Shown here in pieces: positions 1 to 8,908 of a stretch of DNA of 64,000 nucleotides. Location: assembly GCF_000521865.1 (NCBI RefSeq), contig NZ_JAME01000002.1:159082-223081 (forward strand). The letters run 5' to 3'. The notes under the pieces were generated by a model. The model made no database searches. It saw only the letters and a program-made list of their open reading frames with translations, and was not told where the DNA came from. This DNA comes from Roseivivax isoporae LMG 25204 (GTDB lineage: Bacteria; Pseudomonadota; Alphaproteobacteria; Rhodobacterales; Rhodobacteraceae). Each line of letters starts with the position of its first letter. Positions within the stretch are counted from its first letter, which is position 1. The position numbers were made by a program, and so were the translations under genes.

Positions 1-2130
1 TGGGACACCGCGCTCGACCTCCTTGCGGCCGAGATCGCGCGCTTGCGGCAGAGCCACGGCAACGACGGCATCTATGCCGGCTCCTATGGCTGGGCCAGCG
101 CCGGGCGGTTCCACCACGCGCAGGGCCAGCTCAGGCGGTTCCTGAACGGGCAGGGCGGCTTCGTCGCCTCCGAGGGGAACTACAGCTACAACGCCGCGCT
201 CGGGATCCTGCCGCACGTGGTCGGGCCCTACATGCGGCAGGTGGTGGACGCCACGCGCTGGTCCGTCATCGCCGCCGAAAGCGACCTCGTGGTGATGTTC
301 GGCGGACTGCCCGACCGCAACGCGCAGGTCTCGGACGGGGGACTCGGGCTGCACCGGATGGCGGGCAACCTCGCGGCCTGCCGCGCCGCCGGCGTGCGCT
401 TCGTCAACCTGAGTCCGCTCAGGTCGGATGCGGCCGAGGGCATCGGCGCGGAATGGCTGGCACCGCGTCCCGGCACCGATGTCGCCGTGATGCTGGGCCT
501 CGCCCACACGCTTCTGGCCGAGGGCCTGGCCGACCGCGGCTTCCTCGACCGCTACACGACCGGCTTCGACCGCTTCGCCCGCTACGTGACCGGCGAGGCC
601 GACGATGTGCCCAAGGATGCGGGCTGGGCCGCCGCGGTCTCGGGACTGCCGGCCGGGCGCATCGCGCGGCTTGCGCGCGAGATGGCGGCGGGACGCACGA
701 TGATCACCTGCGCCGCGGGCCTGCAGCGGGCGGACCACGGCGAGCAGCCGCTCTGGATGACCGTGACGCTGGCCGCGATGCTGGGACAGATCGGCCTGCC
801 GGGCGGCGGCTACGGCATCGGCTACGGCGTCAACGCCACGATCGGCAACACGCAGCGGCCGTTCCGCGCCGGCGCGCTGCCGCAGGGCCGGAACCCGGTG
901 CGCCGCGCGATCCCCGTGGCCATGGTCGCCGACATGCTTCTAGACCCGGGCGGCAGCTACGCCCACCAGGGCGCGACCCATCTGTTTCCCGACATCCGCA
1001 TGGTCTGGTGGGCCGGGGGCAACCCGTTCCACCACCACCAGGACCTGAACCGCCTGCGGCGCGCCTCCCAGGTCCCCGAGACGGTGGTGGTGAACGAGAT
1101 CAACTGGACCGCCACCGCGCGGCATGCCGACATCGTCCTGCCTGTGGCCGCGGCGCAGGAACGCGACGATTTCGCCGCCGGCAATTCCGACAACGCGCTG
1201 ATCCCGATGCCCGCCTGCGCCCCGCCGCCCGGCGCGGCGCGGACCGAGTTCTCGATCTACGCCGCGCTCGCCGCCCGCCTCGGCGGGGCGGAGGCGTTCA
1301 CGGAGGGGCTCGACGAGGACGGCTGGCTGCGCAGGCTCTGGGACGAGACCCGCGCCGCGGCCGGGCGCACGGGCGTGGACCTGCCGGACTGGGACGATTT
1401 CCTCGCGGGCGACGTGATCGCGCTGCCCGATCCCGCGCCCGACCGGGTGTTCCTGTCGGGCTTCCGCGACAATCCGGACGCGCGGCCCCTGCCGACCCCG
1501 AGTGGCCGGATCGAGATCTTCTCGGAGCGTGTCGCGGCGATGGACCTGCCCGACTGCCCGGGCCACGCGACCTTCCTGCCGGTGCGCGACGCCGTCGCCC
1601 CAGACGCCGCGGCGCATCCCTTCCACCTTCTGTCCGGCCAGCCCGCGACGCGCCTGCACAGCCAGCTCGACAACGGCGCGCTGTCGCGGGCGCACAAGGT
1701 CGGAGGACGCGAGCCGGTGCTGATCCACCCGGACGACGCGGCGGCGCTCGGCATCCGCGACGGCGACGTGGTCGAACTGTCGAACGCGCGCGGCCGCTGC
1801 CTTGCCGGGGCGCGGATCACCGACGAGGTGCGGCAAGGCTGCCTCTTCCTCTGGACCGGGGCGTGGTACGATCCGGACTTCGACGATCCGCACCACCGCT
1901 GCCGGCACGGGAACCCGAACGTGCTTACCCACGACCTGCGGACCTCGGCGCTGACGCAGAGCCCGGCGGCCCATTCCGCGCGCGTCGCGCTGCGCCGCGT
2001 GGACGGCGCGGTGCCGCCGGTGCGCGCGCACGAGCCGCCGGTCTTCGTGCCGTGGCCGCGCGCCCGAGGAAGCGTCACGTCCGGGGCGGCACCGTCTCGA
2101 CCGGGCCGCCCTGCGCCACCCAGTCGGTGA
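1..2130 (+). CDS. Molybdopterin (bis-MGD) oxidoreductase, BisC/TorA/DMSO-reductase family, 5'-truncated
   Basis: The reading frame is open from base 1, so the N-terminus lies outside the window. The visible part covers the catalytic subunit of a DMSO/TMAO/biotin-sulfoxide reductase-type enzyme, which reduces S- or N-oxides at a Mo-bis-MGD centre. The stretch YGWASAGRFHH matches the family site where Ser (codon 97-99) ligates molybdenum. Later segments WWAGGNPFHHHQDLN, NEINWTATARHADIVLP and the C-terminal dinucleotide-binding domain (HPDDAAALGIRDGDVVEL) are typical. No iron-sulfur cysteines are seen in the visible part. The only in-frame stop makes the last roughly 20 residues antisense to the rhodanese gene end. 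Substrate and export signal cannot be decided because the N-terminus is missing. Confidence 0.9.
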   Translation, partial: WDTALDLLAAEIARLRQSHGNDGIYAGSYGWASAGRFHHAQGQLRRFLNGQGGFVASEGNYSYNAALGILPHVVGPYMRQVVDATRWSVIAAESDLVVMFGGLPDRNAQVSDGGLGLHRMAGNLAACRAAGVRFVNLSPLRSDAAEGIGAEWLAPRPGTDVAVMLGLAHTLLAEGLADRGFLDRYTTGFDRFARYVTGEADDVPKDAGWAAAVSGLPAGRIARLAREMAAGRTMITCAAGLQRADHGEQPLWMTVTLAAMLGQIGLPGGGYGIGYGVNATIGNTQRPFRAGALPQGRNPVRRAIPVAMVADMLLDPGGSYAHQGATHLFPDIRMVWWAGGNPFHHHQDLNRLRRASQVPETVVVNEINWTATARHADIVLPVAAAQERDDFAAGNSDNALIPMPACAPPPGAARTEFSIYAALAARLGGAEAFTEGLDEDGWLRRLWDETRAAAGRTGVDLPDWDDFLAGDVIALPDPAPDRVFLSGFRDNPDARPLPTPSGRIEIFSERVAAMDLPDCPGHATFLPVRDAVAPDAAAHPFHLLSGQPATRLHSQLDNGALSRAHKVGGREPVLIHPDDAAALGIRDGDVVELSNARGRCLAGARITDEVRQGCLFLWTGAWYDPDFDDPHHRCRHGNPNVLTHDLRTSALTQSPAAHSARVALRRVDGAVPPVRAHEPPVFVPWPRARGSVTSGAAPSRPGRPAPPSR

Positions 2131-2473
2131 AGCCGTCCTTTAGGTGCGCCGCCTCGAAGCCCATGTCGCCGAGCGCCGCGGTCGCCAGCGCCGACCGCCA
2201 GCCCGAGGCGCAGTGCAGCACGTAGGTCTTGCCCTCCTGGGCGAAGACCGGCCGGTGATAGGGGCTCTCGGGGTCGACCCAGAACTCGAGCATGCCGCGC
2301 GGCGCGTGCACCGAGCCCGGGATGGCGCCCGACCGCTCGCGTTCGCGGATGTCGCGGATGTCGACGATCACCACGTCGTCGCGGCCGTGCATGTCGATCA
2401 GCTCGGCTGTGCCGATCTCGCGGATGCGCGTGCGCGCGGCGGCGACGAGGTCTGCTGACGAGGTCTTGAGCAT
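2075..2473 (-). CDS. Rhodanese-like domain protein (single domain, 132 aa)
   Basis: Single-domain rhodanese, probably a cytoplasmic sulfurtransferase or sulfur carrier. The active-site loop CASGWRS (Cys88) fits the CxxGxRS form, and the CH2A-like segment VDIRDIRERERSGAIPGS precedes it. The start at 2473 (MLKTSSADLV) was preferred to the longer frame beginning at 2566, because the extra 31 residues are unlike the family and would run into the gap before the divergent FAD gene. It converges on and overlaps the molybdoenzyme end by 56 bp. Family assignment is firm; the sulfur acceptor is unknown. Confidence 0.9.
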   Translation of the reverse strand: MLKTSSADLVAAARTRIREIGTAELIDMHGRDDVVIVDIRDIRERERSGAIPGSVHAPRGMLEFWVDPESPYHRPVFAQEGKTYVLHCASGWRSALATAALGDMGFEAAHLKDGFTDWVAQGGPVETVPPRT

Positions 2474-2564
2474 GCGCGGGTCCCATCCGTCCTGTTCGCG
2501 CCGATGTTGACGCGCCGCGCGCCGCCCCGCAAGGTCGCCGCCTGACGACAGGGAGGCACCGGGC

Positions 2565-3857
2565 ATGACGCATCAGGACGCGCCGGAGCGGCCGCGCATC
2601 TCGCTCTGGGACGTCTCGGCCGACGAGGCGGGGCCGCCCGCCGAGGGGCTGTCGCGCGACCGCGTGGACGTGGCGGTCGTGGGCGGCGGATATACCGGCC
2701 TCTCGACCGCGCTGCATGCGGCCGGGGCGGGGCTGTCGGTGCAGGTGATCGAGGCCGCGCGCGTCGGGCACGGCGGGTCGGGGCGGAACGTGGGCCTCGT
2801 GAACGCGGGTGTCTGGCTGTCGCCTGGCGCGGTGCGCCGCGTGCTGGGGCCCGAACGGGGCGGGCGGTTCCTCGACTGGTTCGGCGACGGCCCCCGGCGT
2901 GTCTTCGACCTGATCGAAGCGCACCAGATGCGGTGCGCGCCGACGCGCGCGGGCACGATCCACGCCGCCCATGCCCCCCGCGCCATGACCGACCTGCGCG
3001 CGCGTCACGCGGCATGGGCGGCGCTCGACGCGCCGGTCGAACTGCTAGACCGCGACGCGGTGCGCGCGCTGACGGGGTCCTCCGCCTTCCATGGCGGGCT
3101 GCTCGACCGGCGGGCGGGCACGGTCAACCCGATGGGCTATTGCCGGGGGCTGGCGCGGGCCGCGCGCGGCGCGGGCGCGCGGATCGCCGAGGGTGTGCGC
3201 GCCATGGGCCTCCGGCCCGATCCGGGCGGCGGCTGGGTCCTGGCGACCGACGCGGGCAGCCTGCGCGCCGGTGCCGTGGTTCTCGCGACGAACGGGTATT
3301 CGGATGCGCTCTGGCCCGGGCTCGCGCGGGTCTTCACGCCGATCCGCTTCGTCCAGTTCGCGACGCGCCCGCTCGACGGGCGCGCGCCCCGCGTCCTCAA
3401 GGACGGGCAGGGCGTCTGGGACACCGGGCGCATCATGGTGTCGCTGCGCCGGGACGCGCACGACCGGATCGTGATCGGCTCCATGGGGCGGCTGCACGGC
3501 ACGGTCGCCGGCGGTCTCTCGCGCCGCTGGGCCGACCGGCAGATCGCGCGGCTGTTTCCCGACCTCGCGGGCATCGGTTTCGAGGACGCGTGGGATGGCG
3601 TGATCGCCATGACCCCGGACCACCTGCCGCGGATCGCGACGCCCGCGCCCAACCTCTTCGTGCCCGTGGGCTACAACGGGCGGGGGATCACCACCGGCAC
3701 GCTTTTCGGACAGGCGATCGCGGAATTCCTGACCGGGCGGGACCCGGCGCGCCTGCCGCTGCCCGCGGGCAACCTCGCGCCTGCCCGGGGGGGCCGGATC
3801 GCGGCCGCCGTCTACGACATGGCCTTCACCGCGAACCAGGCGCTGCGCGGGTTCTGA
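2565..3857 (+). CDS. FAD-dependent oxidoreductase, DAO/OrdL (PuuB-like) family
   Basis: 430-residue flavoprotein of the D-amino-acid oxidase fold. The dinucleotide-binding motif is at residues 36-45 (VAVVGGGYTG), followed by the glutamate-ended strand VQVIEAARVGHGGSG that contacts FAD. The C-terminal substrate-domain sequence VPVGYNGRGITTGT is typical of gamma-glutamylputrescine oxidase or OrdL-like amine oxidases. The start ATG has a GGGAGG ribosome site about 8 bases upstream. An SDR gene follows after 90 bp on the same strand. The likely role is oxidation of an amine or N-alkyl amino acid; the exact substrate cannot be read from sequence. Confidence 0.9.
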   Translation: MTHQDAPERPRISLWDVSADEAGPPAEGLSRDRVDVAVVGGGYTGLSTALHAAGAGLSVQVIEAARVGHGGSGRNVGLVNAGVWLSPGAVRRVLGPERGGRFLDWFGDGPRRVFDLIEAHQMRCAPTRAGTIHAAHAPRAMTDLRARHAAWAALDAPVELLDRDAVRALTGSSAFHGGLLDRRAGTVNPMGYCRGLARAARGAGARIAEGVRAMGLRPDPGGGWVLATDAGSLRAGAVVLATNGYSDALWPGLARVFTPIRFVQFATRPLDGRAPRVLKDGQGVWDTGRIMVSLRRDAHDRIVIGSMGRLHGTVAGGLSRRWADRQIARLFPDLAGIGFEDAWDGVIAMTPDHLPRIATPAPNLFVPVGYNGRGITTGTLFGQAIAEFLTGRDPARLPLPAGNLAPARGGRIAAAVYDMAFTANQALRGF

Positions 3858-3947
3858 GGTTCGGGGGCTGTCGCTTCGCCGCCGCGCGCGCTAGGCAGGG
3901 AGCTGCCGGCCGCGCGCCGGCGAGATACCAAGGGAGAGACAGACGAC

Positions 3948-4694
3948 ATGGCGGACAAACCTCTGGCGCTCGTGACGGGGGCCGCTCAGGGCATCGGGCT
4001 CGCCTGTGCCGAGGCGCTGGCCGAGGACGGGGCGTCGGTGATCCTGGCGGACATCAAGGGCGAGGCGGTGATGGCCGAGGCCGCGCGGCTCGGCGGGCAC
4101 GGCTATGCCTGCGACCTGGGCAAGCCTGCCGAGATCGCGGTGCTTTTCGACCGGATCGAGGCCGAGCACGGGCCGGTGTCCGTCCTCGTGAACAACGCGG
4201 GCATCGCCCGGCCGGGCGATTTCCTGGAGCTGTCGCTCGAGGACTGGCAGGCGGTGCTCGACGTGAACCTGAACGGCACGTTCCTCGCCACGCAGCGCGC
4301 CGCGCGCGGCATGGTCGCGCACGGCATCCGCGGCTCGATCGTGAACATGTCCTCGATCAACGCGCAGGTGGCGATCCCGGCGATCGCGTCCTATTGCGCG
4401 TCGAAGGGCGGCGTGATGCAGCTGACCAAGGCCGCGGCGCTTGCGCTCGCGCCCCACGGCATCCGGGTGAACGCCGTGGGCCCGGGCTCCATCGACACGG
4501 ACATGATGGCGGGCGTGAACGCCAATCCCGAGGCGATGGCGCGGGTCCTGTCGCGCACGCCGCTCGGCCGCGTCGGCACCGCGCGCGAGATCGGCGACGT
4601 CGTCGCGTTCCTCGCCGGGCCGAAGTCGAGCTACGTCACCGGCGAGACGATCTACGTGGACGGCGGCCGGCTTGGCCTGAACTACACGGTGTGA
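3948..4694 (+). CDS. Short-chain dehydrogenase/reductase (SDR), classical type
   Basis: 248-residue classical SDR. The NAD(P)-binding TGAAQGIG is at residues 10-17, NNAG at 82-85, and the catalytic Ser136-Tyr149-Lys153 lie in SSIN and YCASK. The C-terminal YVTGETIYVDGG is standard for the family. Asp35 after the second beta strand (VILADIKG) favours NAD over NADP. The start is preceded by AAGGGAGAGA. It follows the FAD oxidoreductase and precedes a small membrane protein, so the three may be co-transcribed. Substrate unknown. Confidence 0.92.
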   Translation: MADKPLALVTGAAQGIGLACAEALAEDGASVILADIKGEAVMAEAARLGGHGYACDLGKPAEIAVLFDRIEAEHGPVSVLVNNAGIARPGDFLELSLEDWQAVLDVNLNGTFLATQRAARGMVAHGIRGSIVNMSSINAQVAIPAIASYCASKGGVMQLTKAAALALAPHGIRVNAVGPGSIDTDMMAGVNANPEAMARVLSRTPLGRVGTAREIGDVVAFLAGPKSSYVTGETIYVDGGRLGLNYTV

Positions 4695-4725
4695 GGACGG
4701 CTGGGCCGCCACGCGGAGGACGACC

Positions 4726-4962
4726 ATGAAATCCCTTTTCGACCTGCAGAGCCCGCGGATGCGTCCGCTCTGGCTCCGGATCGCGATCACCGGGCTGACG
4801 CTCGCCTGGGCGCTGGTGGAGCTGTCGAACGGCGCGATCGGCTGGGCCATCCTGTTCGGGGCCGCGGGGCTCTGGTGCGCCTGGCAGTTCTTTGTGGTCT
4901 GGGACCCGGACAAGGCCGCGCCGCCGCGCGACGGGCAGGACGAGGGGCCGCGGTCCGACTAG
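4726..4962 (+). CDS. Small two-helix membrane protein (78 aa), unknown function
   Basis: Short basic N-terminus followed by two hydrophobic helices (about residues 18-34 and 38-56), then a charged, Pro/Asp-rich cytosolic tail. A GGAGGA ribosome site lies 7 bases before the ATG. It is 31 bp downstream of the SDR gene, on the same strand, and probably belongs to that operon. I do not recognise a named family. Coding status is supported by the ribosome site, hydrophobic pattern and operon position. Confidence 0.7.
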   Translation: MKSLFDLQSPRMRPLWLRIAITGLTLAWALVELSNGAIGWAILFGAAGLWCAWQFFVVWDPDKAAPPRDGQDEGPRSD

Positions 4963-4980
4963 CGCGGGCGCCCCGTGTCG

Positions 4981-5007
4981 CCGCGCGCCGCGTGCAGCGG
5001 CGCGCGG
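4981..5007. terminator. Perfect 11-bp GC hairpin between convergent genes
   Basis: CCGCGCGCCGC and its exact reverse complement flank a GTGCA loop. It lies between the small membrane protein stop (4962) and the ssb stop (5018), where a bidirectional terminator would be expected. No T-tract follows on either strand, so intrinsic termination is only inferred. Confidence 0.45.
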
Positions 5008-5017
5008 GGAAGCATCC

Positions 5018-5548
5018 TCAGAACGGGATCTCGTCGTCGATGTCGCGGGAGGGAGCGCGCGAGCTGCCGCCGCCCGCGCCACCGCCGCCACTGCTGCCGC
5101 CGCCGTAATCGCGGTCGCCACCGTAGCCGCCGCCGTAATCGTCGGAGTAGCCGCCGCCGCCTCCGCCGCCCGAATAGCCGCCGCCGCCGCTGTCGCCACG
5201 GCCGTCGAGCAGGGTCAGCTCGCCGCGATAGGGCCGCAGCACGATCTCGGTCGAATAGCGGTCCTGGCCGGACTGGTCCTGCCACTTGCGGGTTTCGAGC
5301 TGGCCCTCGATGTACACCTTCGAGCCCTTCTTCAGGTACTGCTCGGCGATGCGCGCGAGGGGCTCCGAAAAGATGGCGACCGAATGCCATTCGGTCTTTT
5401 CGCGCCGCTCGCCGGTGTTGCGGTCCTTCCAGTTCTCCGAGGTGGCGATGCGCAGGTTGCACACCTTGCCGCCGTTCTGGAACGTCCGCGTCTCGGGGTC
5501 GCGCCCGAGGTTGCCGACGAGGATGACCTTGTTCACGGAGCCTGCCAT
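5018..5548 (-). CDS. ssb: Single-stranded DNA-binding protein
   Basis: 176-residue SSB. Residues 1-110 form the OB fold ([16 protein letters not shown], then [15 protein letters not shown]), which binds single-stranded DNA as a tetramer. Residues 115-165 are a very glycine-rich flexible linker, and the conserved acidic tip DDEIPF at the end recruits replication and repair partners. The linker makes the DNA a long run of CCG/CCA-type triplets, which is coding low complexity. The gene is divergent from the lytic transglycosylase. No GTTC-N7-GTTC SOS box was found in its 195-bp upstream region. Confidence 0.98.
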   Translation of the reverse strand: MAGSVNKVILVGNLGRDPETRTFQNGGKVCNLRIATSENWKDRNTGERREKTEWHSVAIFSEPLARIAEQYLKKGSKVYIEGQLETRKWQDQSGQDRYSTEIVLRPYRGELTLLDGRGDSGGGGYSGGGGGGGYSDDYGGGYGGDRDYGGGSSGGGGAGGGSSRAPSRDIDDEIPF

Positions 5549-5680
5549 GACGTCCTCTCGTTGTCCGATTCTGTTGCCGCGCGCGGCGTCCGCCGGAGAC
5601 TACACCAGCCCTCCGGGCATCGAAACCGGATATGGTTAACCACCCGTTTCCGCGCGGGGGCCCGCATCCGGTCAAGGGGG

Positions 5681-5709
5681 CTGTTCCGAAAGCGCCGTTC
5701 GGGTATAGT
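5681..5709 (+). promoter_or_regulatory. Possible sigma-70 promoter of the lytic transglycosylase gene
   Basis: TATAGT (5704-5709) matches the -10 consensus at five of six positions. The hexamer 17 bp upstream, CTGTTC, is a poor -35. The position, about 35 bp before the ATG at 5744, fits. Confidence 0.3.
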
Positions 5710-5743
5710 GGCGCAAAATTTCGCCAATGCGCATCGAGGGACA

Positions 5744-6355
5744 ATGATTGGGACGAAGCGTTTGATCGGCGCGCTGGCCATGGTGCTGGCCATCGCGCCG
5801 CTGGCGGCAACGGCCGACGTGCTTTCGACGAAGAATCGTACGCGGCTGTTCTCCTCCCAGACCCGCGTGCTCGATACCCGGGCCGCGCGGCAGTACAACA
5901 ACTCCGTCCGCCTGCAGCCGCCGACCGTCGTGACGCCGACGAAGTGGGACAGTGCCGGCGCCGAGACCGCGCCGGCCTATCGCGGCCGCTACCGCGGTGT
6001 CTATCTCGAGGTGGCGCGGGCCGCCGCGCGTCGTCACGGCGTGCCCGAGGACATGTTCCTGAGGCTCGTCCAGCAGGAATCCGGCTGGAACCCCACGGCG
6101 CGCTCGCACAAGGGCGCGCTCGGGCTCGCGCAGCTCATGCCGCAGACCGCCGCGCTCCTGCGGGTCGACCCGAACGATCCGCACCAGAATCTCGAGGGGG
6201 GCGCGCGCTACCTCAAGGCGCAGTACGTGAAGTTCCGGTCGTGGCGGCTGGCGCTTGCGGCCTACAACGCGGGTCCCGGCGCGGTCGAGAAGCATGACGG
6301 CATCCCGCCCTATGCCGAGACGCAGAACTACGTGCGCGCCATCCTCGGCGGCTGA
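5744..6355 (+). CDS. Lytic transglycosylase, SLT domain, secreted
   Basis: 203-residue periplasmic peptidoglycan lytic transglycosylase. The N-terminus has a Sec signal peptide (about residues 1-24, [15 protein letters not shown]...AATA). The C-terminal half is a Slt70-type catalytic domain: QQESGWNP with the catalytic Glu112, then [10 protein letters not shown] and [13 protein letters not shown]. It cleaves the MurNAc-GlcNAc bond to form 1,6-anhydro ends. The ATG at 5744 was chosen because it begins the signal peptide; the open frame extends far upstream without sense. It faces the SBP gene convergently. Confidence 0.93.
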   Translation: MIGTKRLIGALAMVLAIAPLAATADVLSTKNRTRLFSSQTRVLDTRAARQYNNSVRLQPPTVVTPTKWDSAGAETAPAYRGRYRGVYLEVARAAARRHGVPEDMFLRLVQQESGWNPTARSHKGALGLAQLMPQTAALLRVDPNDPHQNLEGGARYLKAQYVKFRSWRLALAAYNAGPGAVEKHDGIPPYAETQNYVRAILGG

Positions 6356-6373
6356 GACCGGGCGGACTGCCGC

Positions 6374-8032
6374 TCAGGCGGCGAAGCCCAGCGCGTAGAG
6401 GTGGATCTCGAAGGAGGGATGCATCTCCGCGCCGACGACCTCGGGCCGGAAATGGCGGTAGAGCGAACGCCAGTAGGGCTGCACGATCACCGCGTCCTCG
6501 CGCAGGAGGCCCTGCAGCCTCGCCATGATCCGCGACCGCTCGGCCGGGTCCGACAGCGTCAGCGCCTCGGCGAGCGCCGCGTCGAAGGCGGGGTTGGCAT
6601 AGCCCGTCTCGTTCCAGACGGCGCCGGTGCGGTAGGCGAGCGCCATGGTCTGCACCCCGAGCGGCCGATGATTCCACTCGGTCACCGACAGCGGGTAGCT
6701 CATCCATTCCGACCAGAACCGGAAGCCGGGCAGGATGGTCTGCCGCGCACGGATGCCGGCATCGAGCAGCAGCGCCTCGAACGCCTCGCCGGTGCGGCGG
6801 GCCACGCCGTCGTCCAGCGTGACGATCTCGTGGGTGAAGTCGGAATACCCCGCCTCCTCGATCAGGGCGGCGGCGCGATCGGGATCGAAGGGCGCGGGCC
6901 CGAGGTCGGCATGGTCGGGCTGGATCGGCGCCACGTGGTCGTTCGCGGCGAGCGTGCCGCGCCCGCCATAGCCGAGCTCGAGGCAGATCGCGTTGTCGGT
7001 GGCGAGCACCAGTGCCTGGCGCACGCGCTGATCCGCGTAGGGCCGCCGGCCGTCCACCTCGGCCTCCTGGTTGCCGCGCAGGACGACGGTCGCCGAGGTC
7101 TGCACCTCCGACTTCTCCCAGCCGAGCGCGTCGGCGGCGTCGATGAACCGGCCCACGTTCTCGTAGAGCATGTCGACGCGGCCCGTCTCGATCGCCGCGA
7201 CCCAGCTCGCGGGGTCGGTGCCGATGTCCACGAACTCGATCCGGTCGAGCGTCACCGGACCCCAGCCGGGCAGGTCGGCCCCCCACCAGGCATGCGCGTC
7301 GTTGCGCACGAGGACGGCGCCGCTGCCGGGCGTCACGCTTTCGGGCAGGAAGGGCCCGGTGCCGACGGGCGCCTCGAGCATCGTCGCCGGATCGAAGCCC
7401 GGCGGCACCACGGCGGCGGGATAATCCGAGAGCGCGACGACGAGCGTCGCGTCGGGTCGCAGCAGGCGGAGCCGCACCCTGCCGTCCTCGACGCTGACCG
7501 CGCCCGCGCGCAGGCGCCGCGTGTCCGGATCGACGAGGCTCGACAGGCTTTCGGCCATGACGTTGCCTTCGACCTCGGCGTCGCACCAGTAGTCGAACAT
7601 GCGCGCGACATCCTCGGCGGTGAAGGGCGTGCCGTCGTTCCAGGTCACGCCCGCGCGCGGCACGAGGAGGTATTCGCTCGCGTCCTCGTTGACCTCCCAG
7701 CTGTCGAGCAGCATGCCGCGCAGGCTGCCGTCGCGGCGGTATTCCACCAGATATTCGAGCCAGCCGCGCGTGACGTTCGCGATCTCGGACCAGTCGAAGG
7801 TGCGCGGGTCCTTGAGCGCGCGCACCTCCTGCTGGATGCGGAGCGTGCCGCCCGGGCGGCGTTCGCGCTGCGCTGCGGCCGCCGCTGGCAGAGGCAGGCC
7901 GCCGAGCGCCGCCGCGGCGGTTGCGGAAAGCCCGAGCGCCGTCGCCTCGGTCAGGAACTCGCGCCGCGACAGATGTCCGCGGTCCAGCGCGCGGGCGAGC
8001 GTGCGGGCATGGGGATGGGGCGTGCGGCTCAT
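6374..8032 (-). CDS. ABC-type peptide/opine-like substrate-binding protein (SBP_bac_5), Tat-exported
   Basis: 552-residue periplasmic extracellular solute-binding protein, family 5 (dipeptide, oligopeptide, nickel or glycoside type). The N-terminus carries a twin-arginine signal (SRREFL, residues 22-27, then an Ala-rich hydrophobic stretch), as in many Roseobacter family-5 proteins. WNDGTPFTAEDV and YRTGAVWNETGYANPAFD are characteristic. Its ATG overlaps the AraC regulator stop by 4 bp. No permease or ATPase gene lies beside it, so it is either an orphan receptor or serves a distant transporter. The ligand is unknown. Confidence 0.92.
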   Translation of the reverse strand: MSRTPHPHARTLARALDRGHLSRREFLTEATALGLSATAAAALGGLPLPAAAAAQRERRPGGTLRIQQEVRALKDPRTFDWSEIANVTRGWLEYLVEYRRDGSLRGMLLDSWEVNEDASEYLLVPRAGVTWNDGTPFTAEDVARMFDYWCDAEVEGNVMAESLSSLVDPDTRRLRAGAVSVEDGRVRLRLLRPDATLVVALSDYPAAVVPPGFDPATMLEAPVGTGPFLPESVTPGSGAVLVRNDAHAWWGADLPGWGPVTLDRIEFVDIGTDPASWVAAIETGRVDMLYENVGRFIDAADALGWEKSEVQTSATVVLRGNQEAEVDGRRPYADQRVRQALVLATDNAICLELGYGGRGTLAANDHVAPIQPDHADLGPAPFDPDRAAALIEEAGYSDFTHEIVTLDDGVARRTGEAFEALLLDAGIRARQTILPGFRFWSEWMSYPLSVTEWNHRPLGVQTMALAYRTGAVWNETGYANPAFDAALAEALTLSDPAERSRIMARLQGLLREDAVIVQPYWRSLYRHFRPEVVGAEMHPSFEIHLYALGFAA

Positions 8033-8907
8033 CCGCGGCGCAGGGCCGAGGGGGCGCCGGGGCGCGGTTTCGTGCCCTCGGCGCGGAGCGCGGTCGGGGT
8101 CATGCCGGTGTGGGAGTGCACGAAGCGCGTGAAATAGGCCGGGCTCGAAAAGCCGAGCGCCGCGGCGATCTCGTTCACCGCCGGTTCGGGGCGGGCCAGC
8201 ATCTCGCGCGCGGCGTGCACCACGCGTTCGGTCAGCATGTCGGCCGCCGTCCGCCCGCAGGCGGCGCGCGCGACGCGCGTCAGGTGCGTCGGCGTCACGT
8301 CGAGCCGTTCGGCATAGTCGGCCATGACCATGGGGCTGCGGAAATGCTCCGTCACGAGGCGCGCGTAGCGGCGGATCAGCCGGGGCGCCGCCGTCTCGCG
8401 CGGGGCATCGACGGCGCCGTGGTCGCGCTGCCGCGCGAGCCAGACCGACACGAGCGCCAGATGCGCGCCGAGCGCTTCCTGCACCAGCGGGCGGTCGCGC
8501 TGCAACTCGCGCTGCATCGCCTCGATCTCGGCGGTGAGCTCGGCCTGGGCGAGCGAATCGCGCGGCCGCAGGTGCACCGGCGTCCGCGGCAGCGAGGGCA
8601 CGAGCCCCGGCGGGCTCTGGATGACCTGCGCGTAGCTCTGGGGTCCGAGCTCCACCGCCATCAGCGTGCCCGCCGGAAGGAAGATCGCGTTGTGGGTGCC
8701 GAGCCCCCGGCGCACGCCGTCGATGATGATGCGGCCCTGGCCGCGGGTGACCCAGAGCAGGAGGTCGTCGGGCCGGTCGTGCAGCAGCGTCATGCGCCAG
8801 GGCGCGCCCGCGACCACCTGCGCGAAGGGGGTGCAGCGGATCGCGGCGATCTGCGGCGCCGGTTCGTGGATGCGCGAGGGTTTGCGCAGGAAGGCCGGTC
8901 CGGTCAT
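8029..8907 (-). CDS. AraC-family transcriptional regulator with N-terminal cupin-type domain
   Basis: 292-residue regulator. The N-terminal part (about 1-170) is an AraC ligand-binding domain with WRMTLLHDRPDDLLLWV and IFLPAGTLMAVEL. The C-terminal part has two helix-turn-helix motifs, the second being IAAALGFSSPAYFTRFVHSHTG. It is 1 bp from the miaA stop upstream and overlaps the SBP start by 4 bp downstream, so it is translationally coupled to the SBP. By context it probably controls uptake or sensing of the SBP ligand, although it is transcribed with miaA. Confidence 0.93.
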   Translation of the reverse strand: MTGPAFLRKPSRIHEPAPQIAAIRCTPFAQVVAGAPWRMTLLHDRPDDLLLWVTRGQGRIIIDGVRRGLGTHNAIFLPAGTLMAVELGPQSYAQVIQSPPGLVPSLPRTPVHLRPRDSLAQAELTAEIEAMQRELQRDRPLVQEALGAHLALVSVWLARQRDHGAVDAPRETAAPRLIRRYARLVTEHFRSPMVMADYAERLDVTPTHLTRVARAACGRTAADMLTERVVHAAREMLARPEPAVNEIAAALGFSSPAYFTRFVHSHTGMTPTALRAEGTKPRPGAPSALRRG

Positions 8908-8908
8908 G

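Noticed and set aside
5070..5210. CCG-rich trinucleotide repeats that look like a tandem repeat array
   Set aside because: They encode the Gly-rich linker of SSB and are ordinary coding low complexity.
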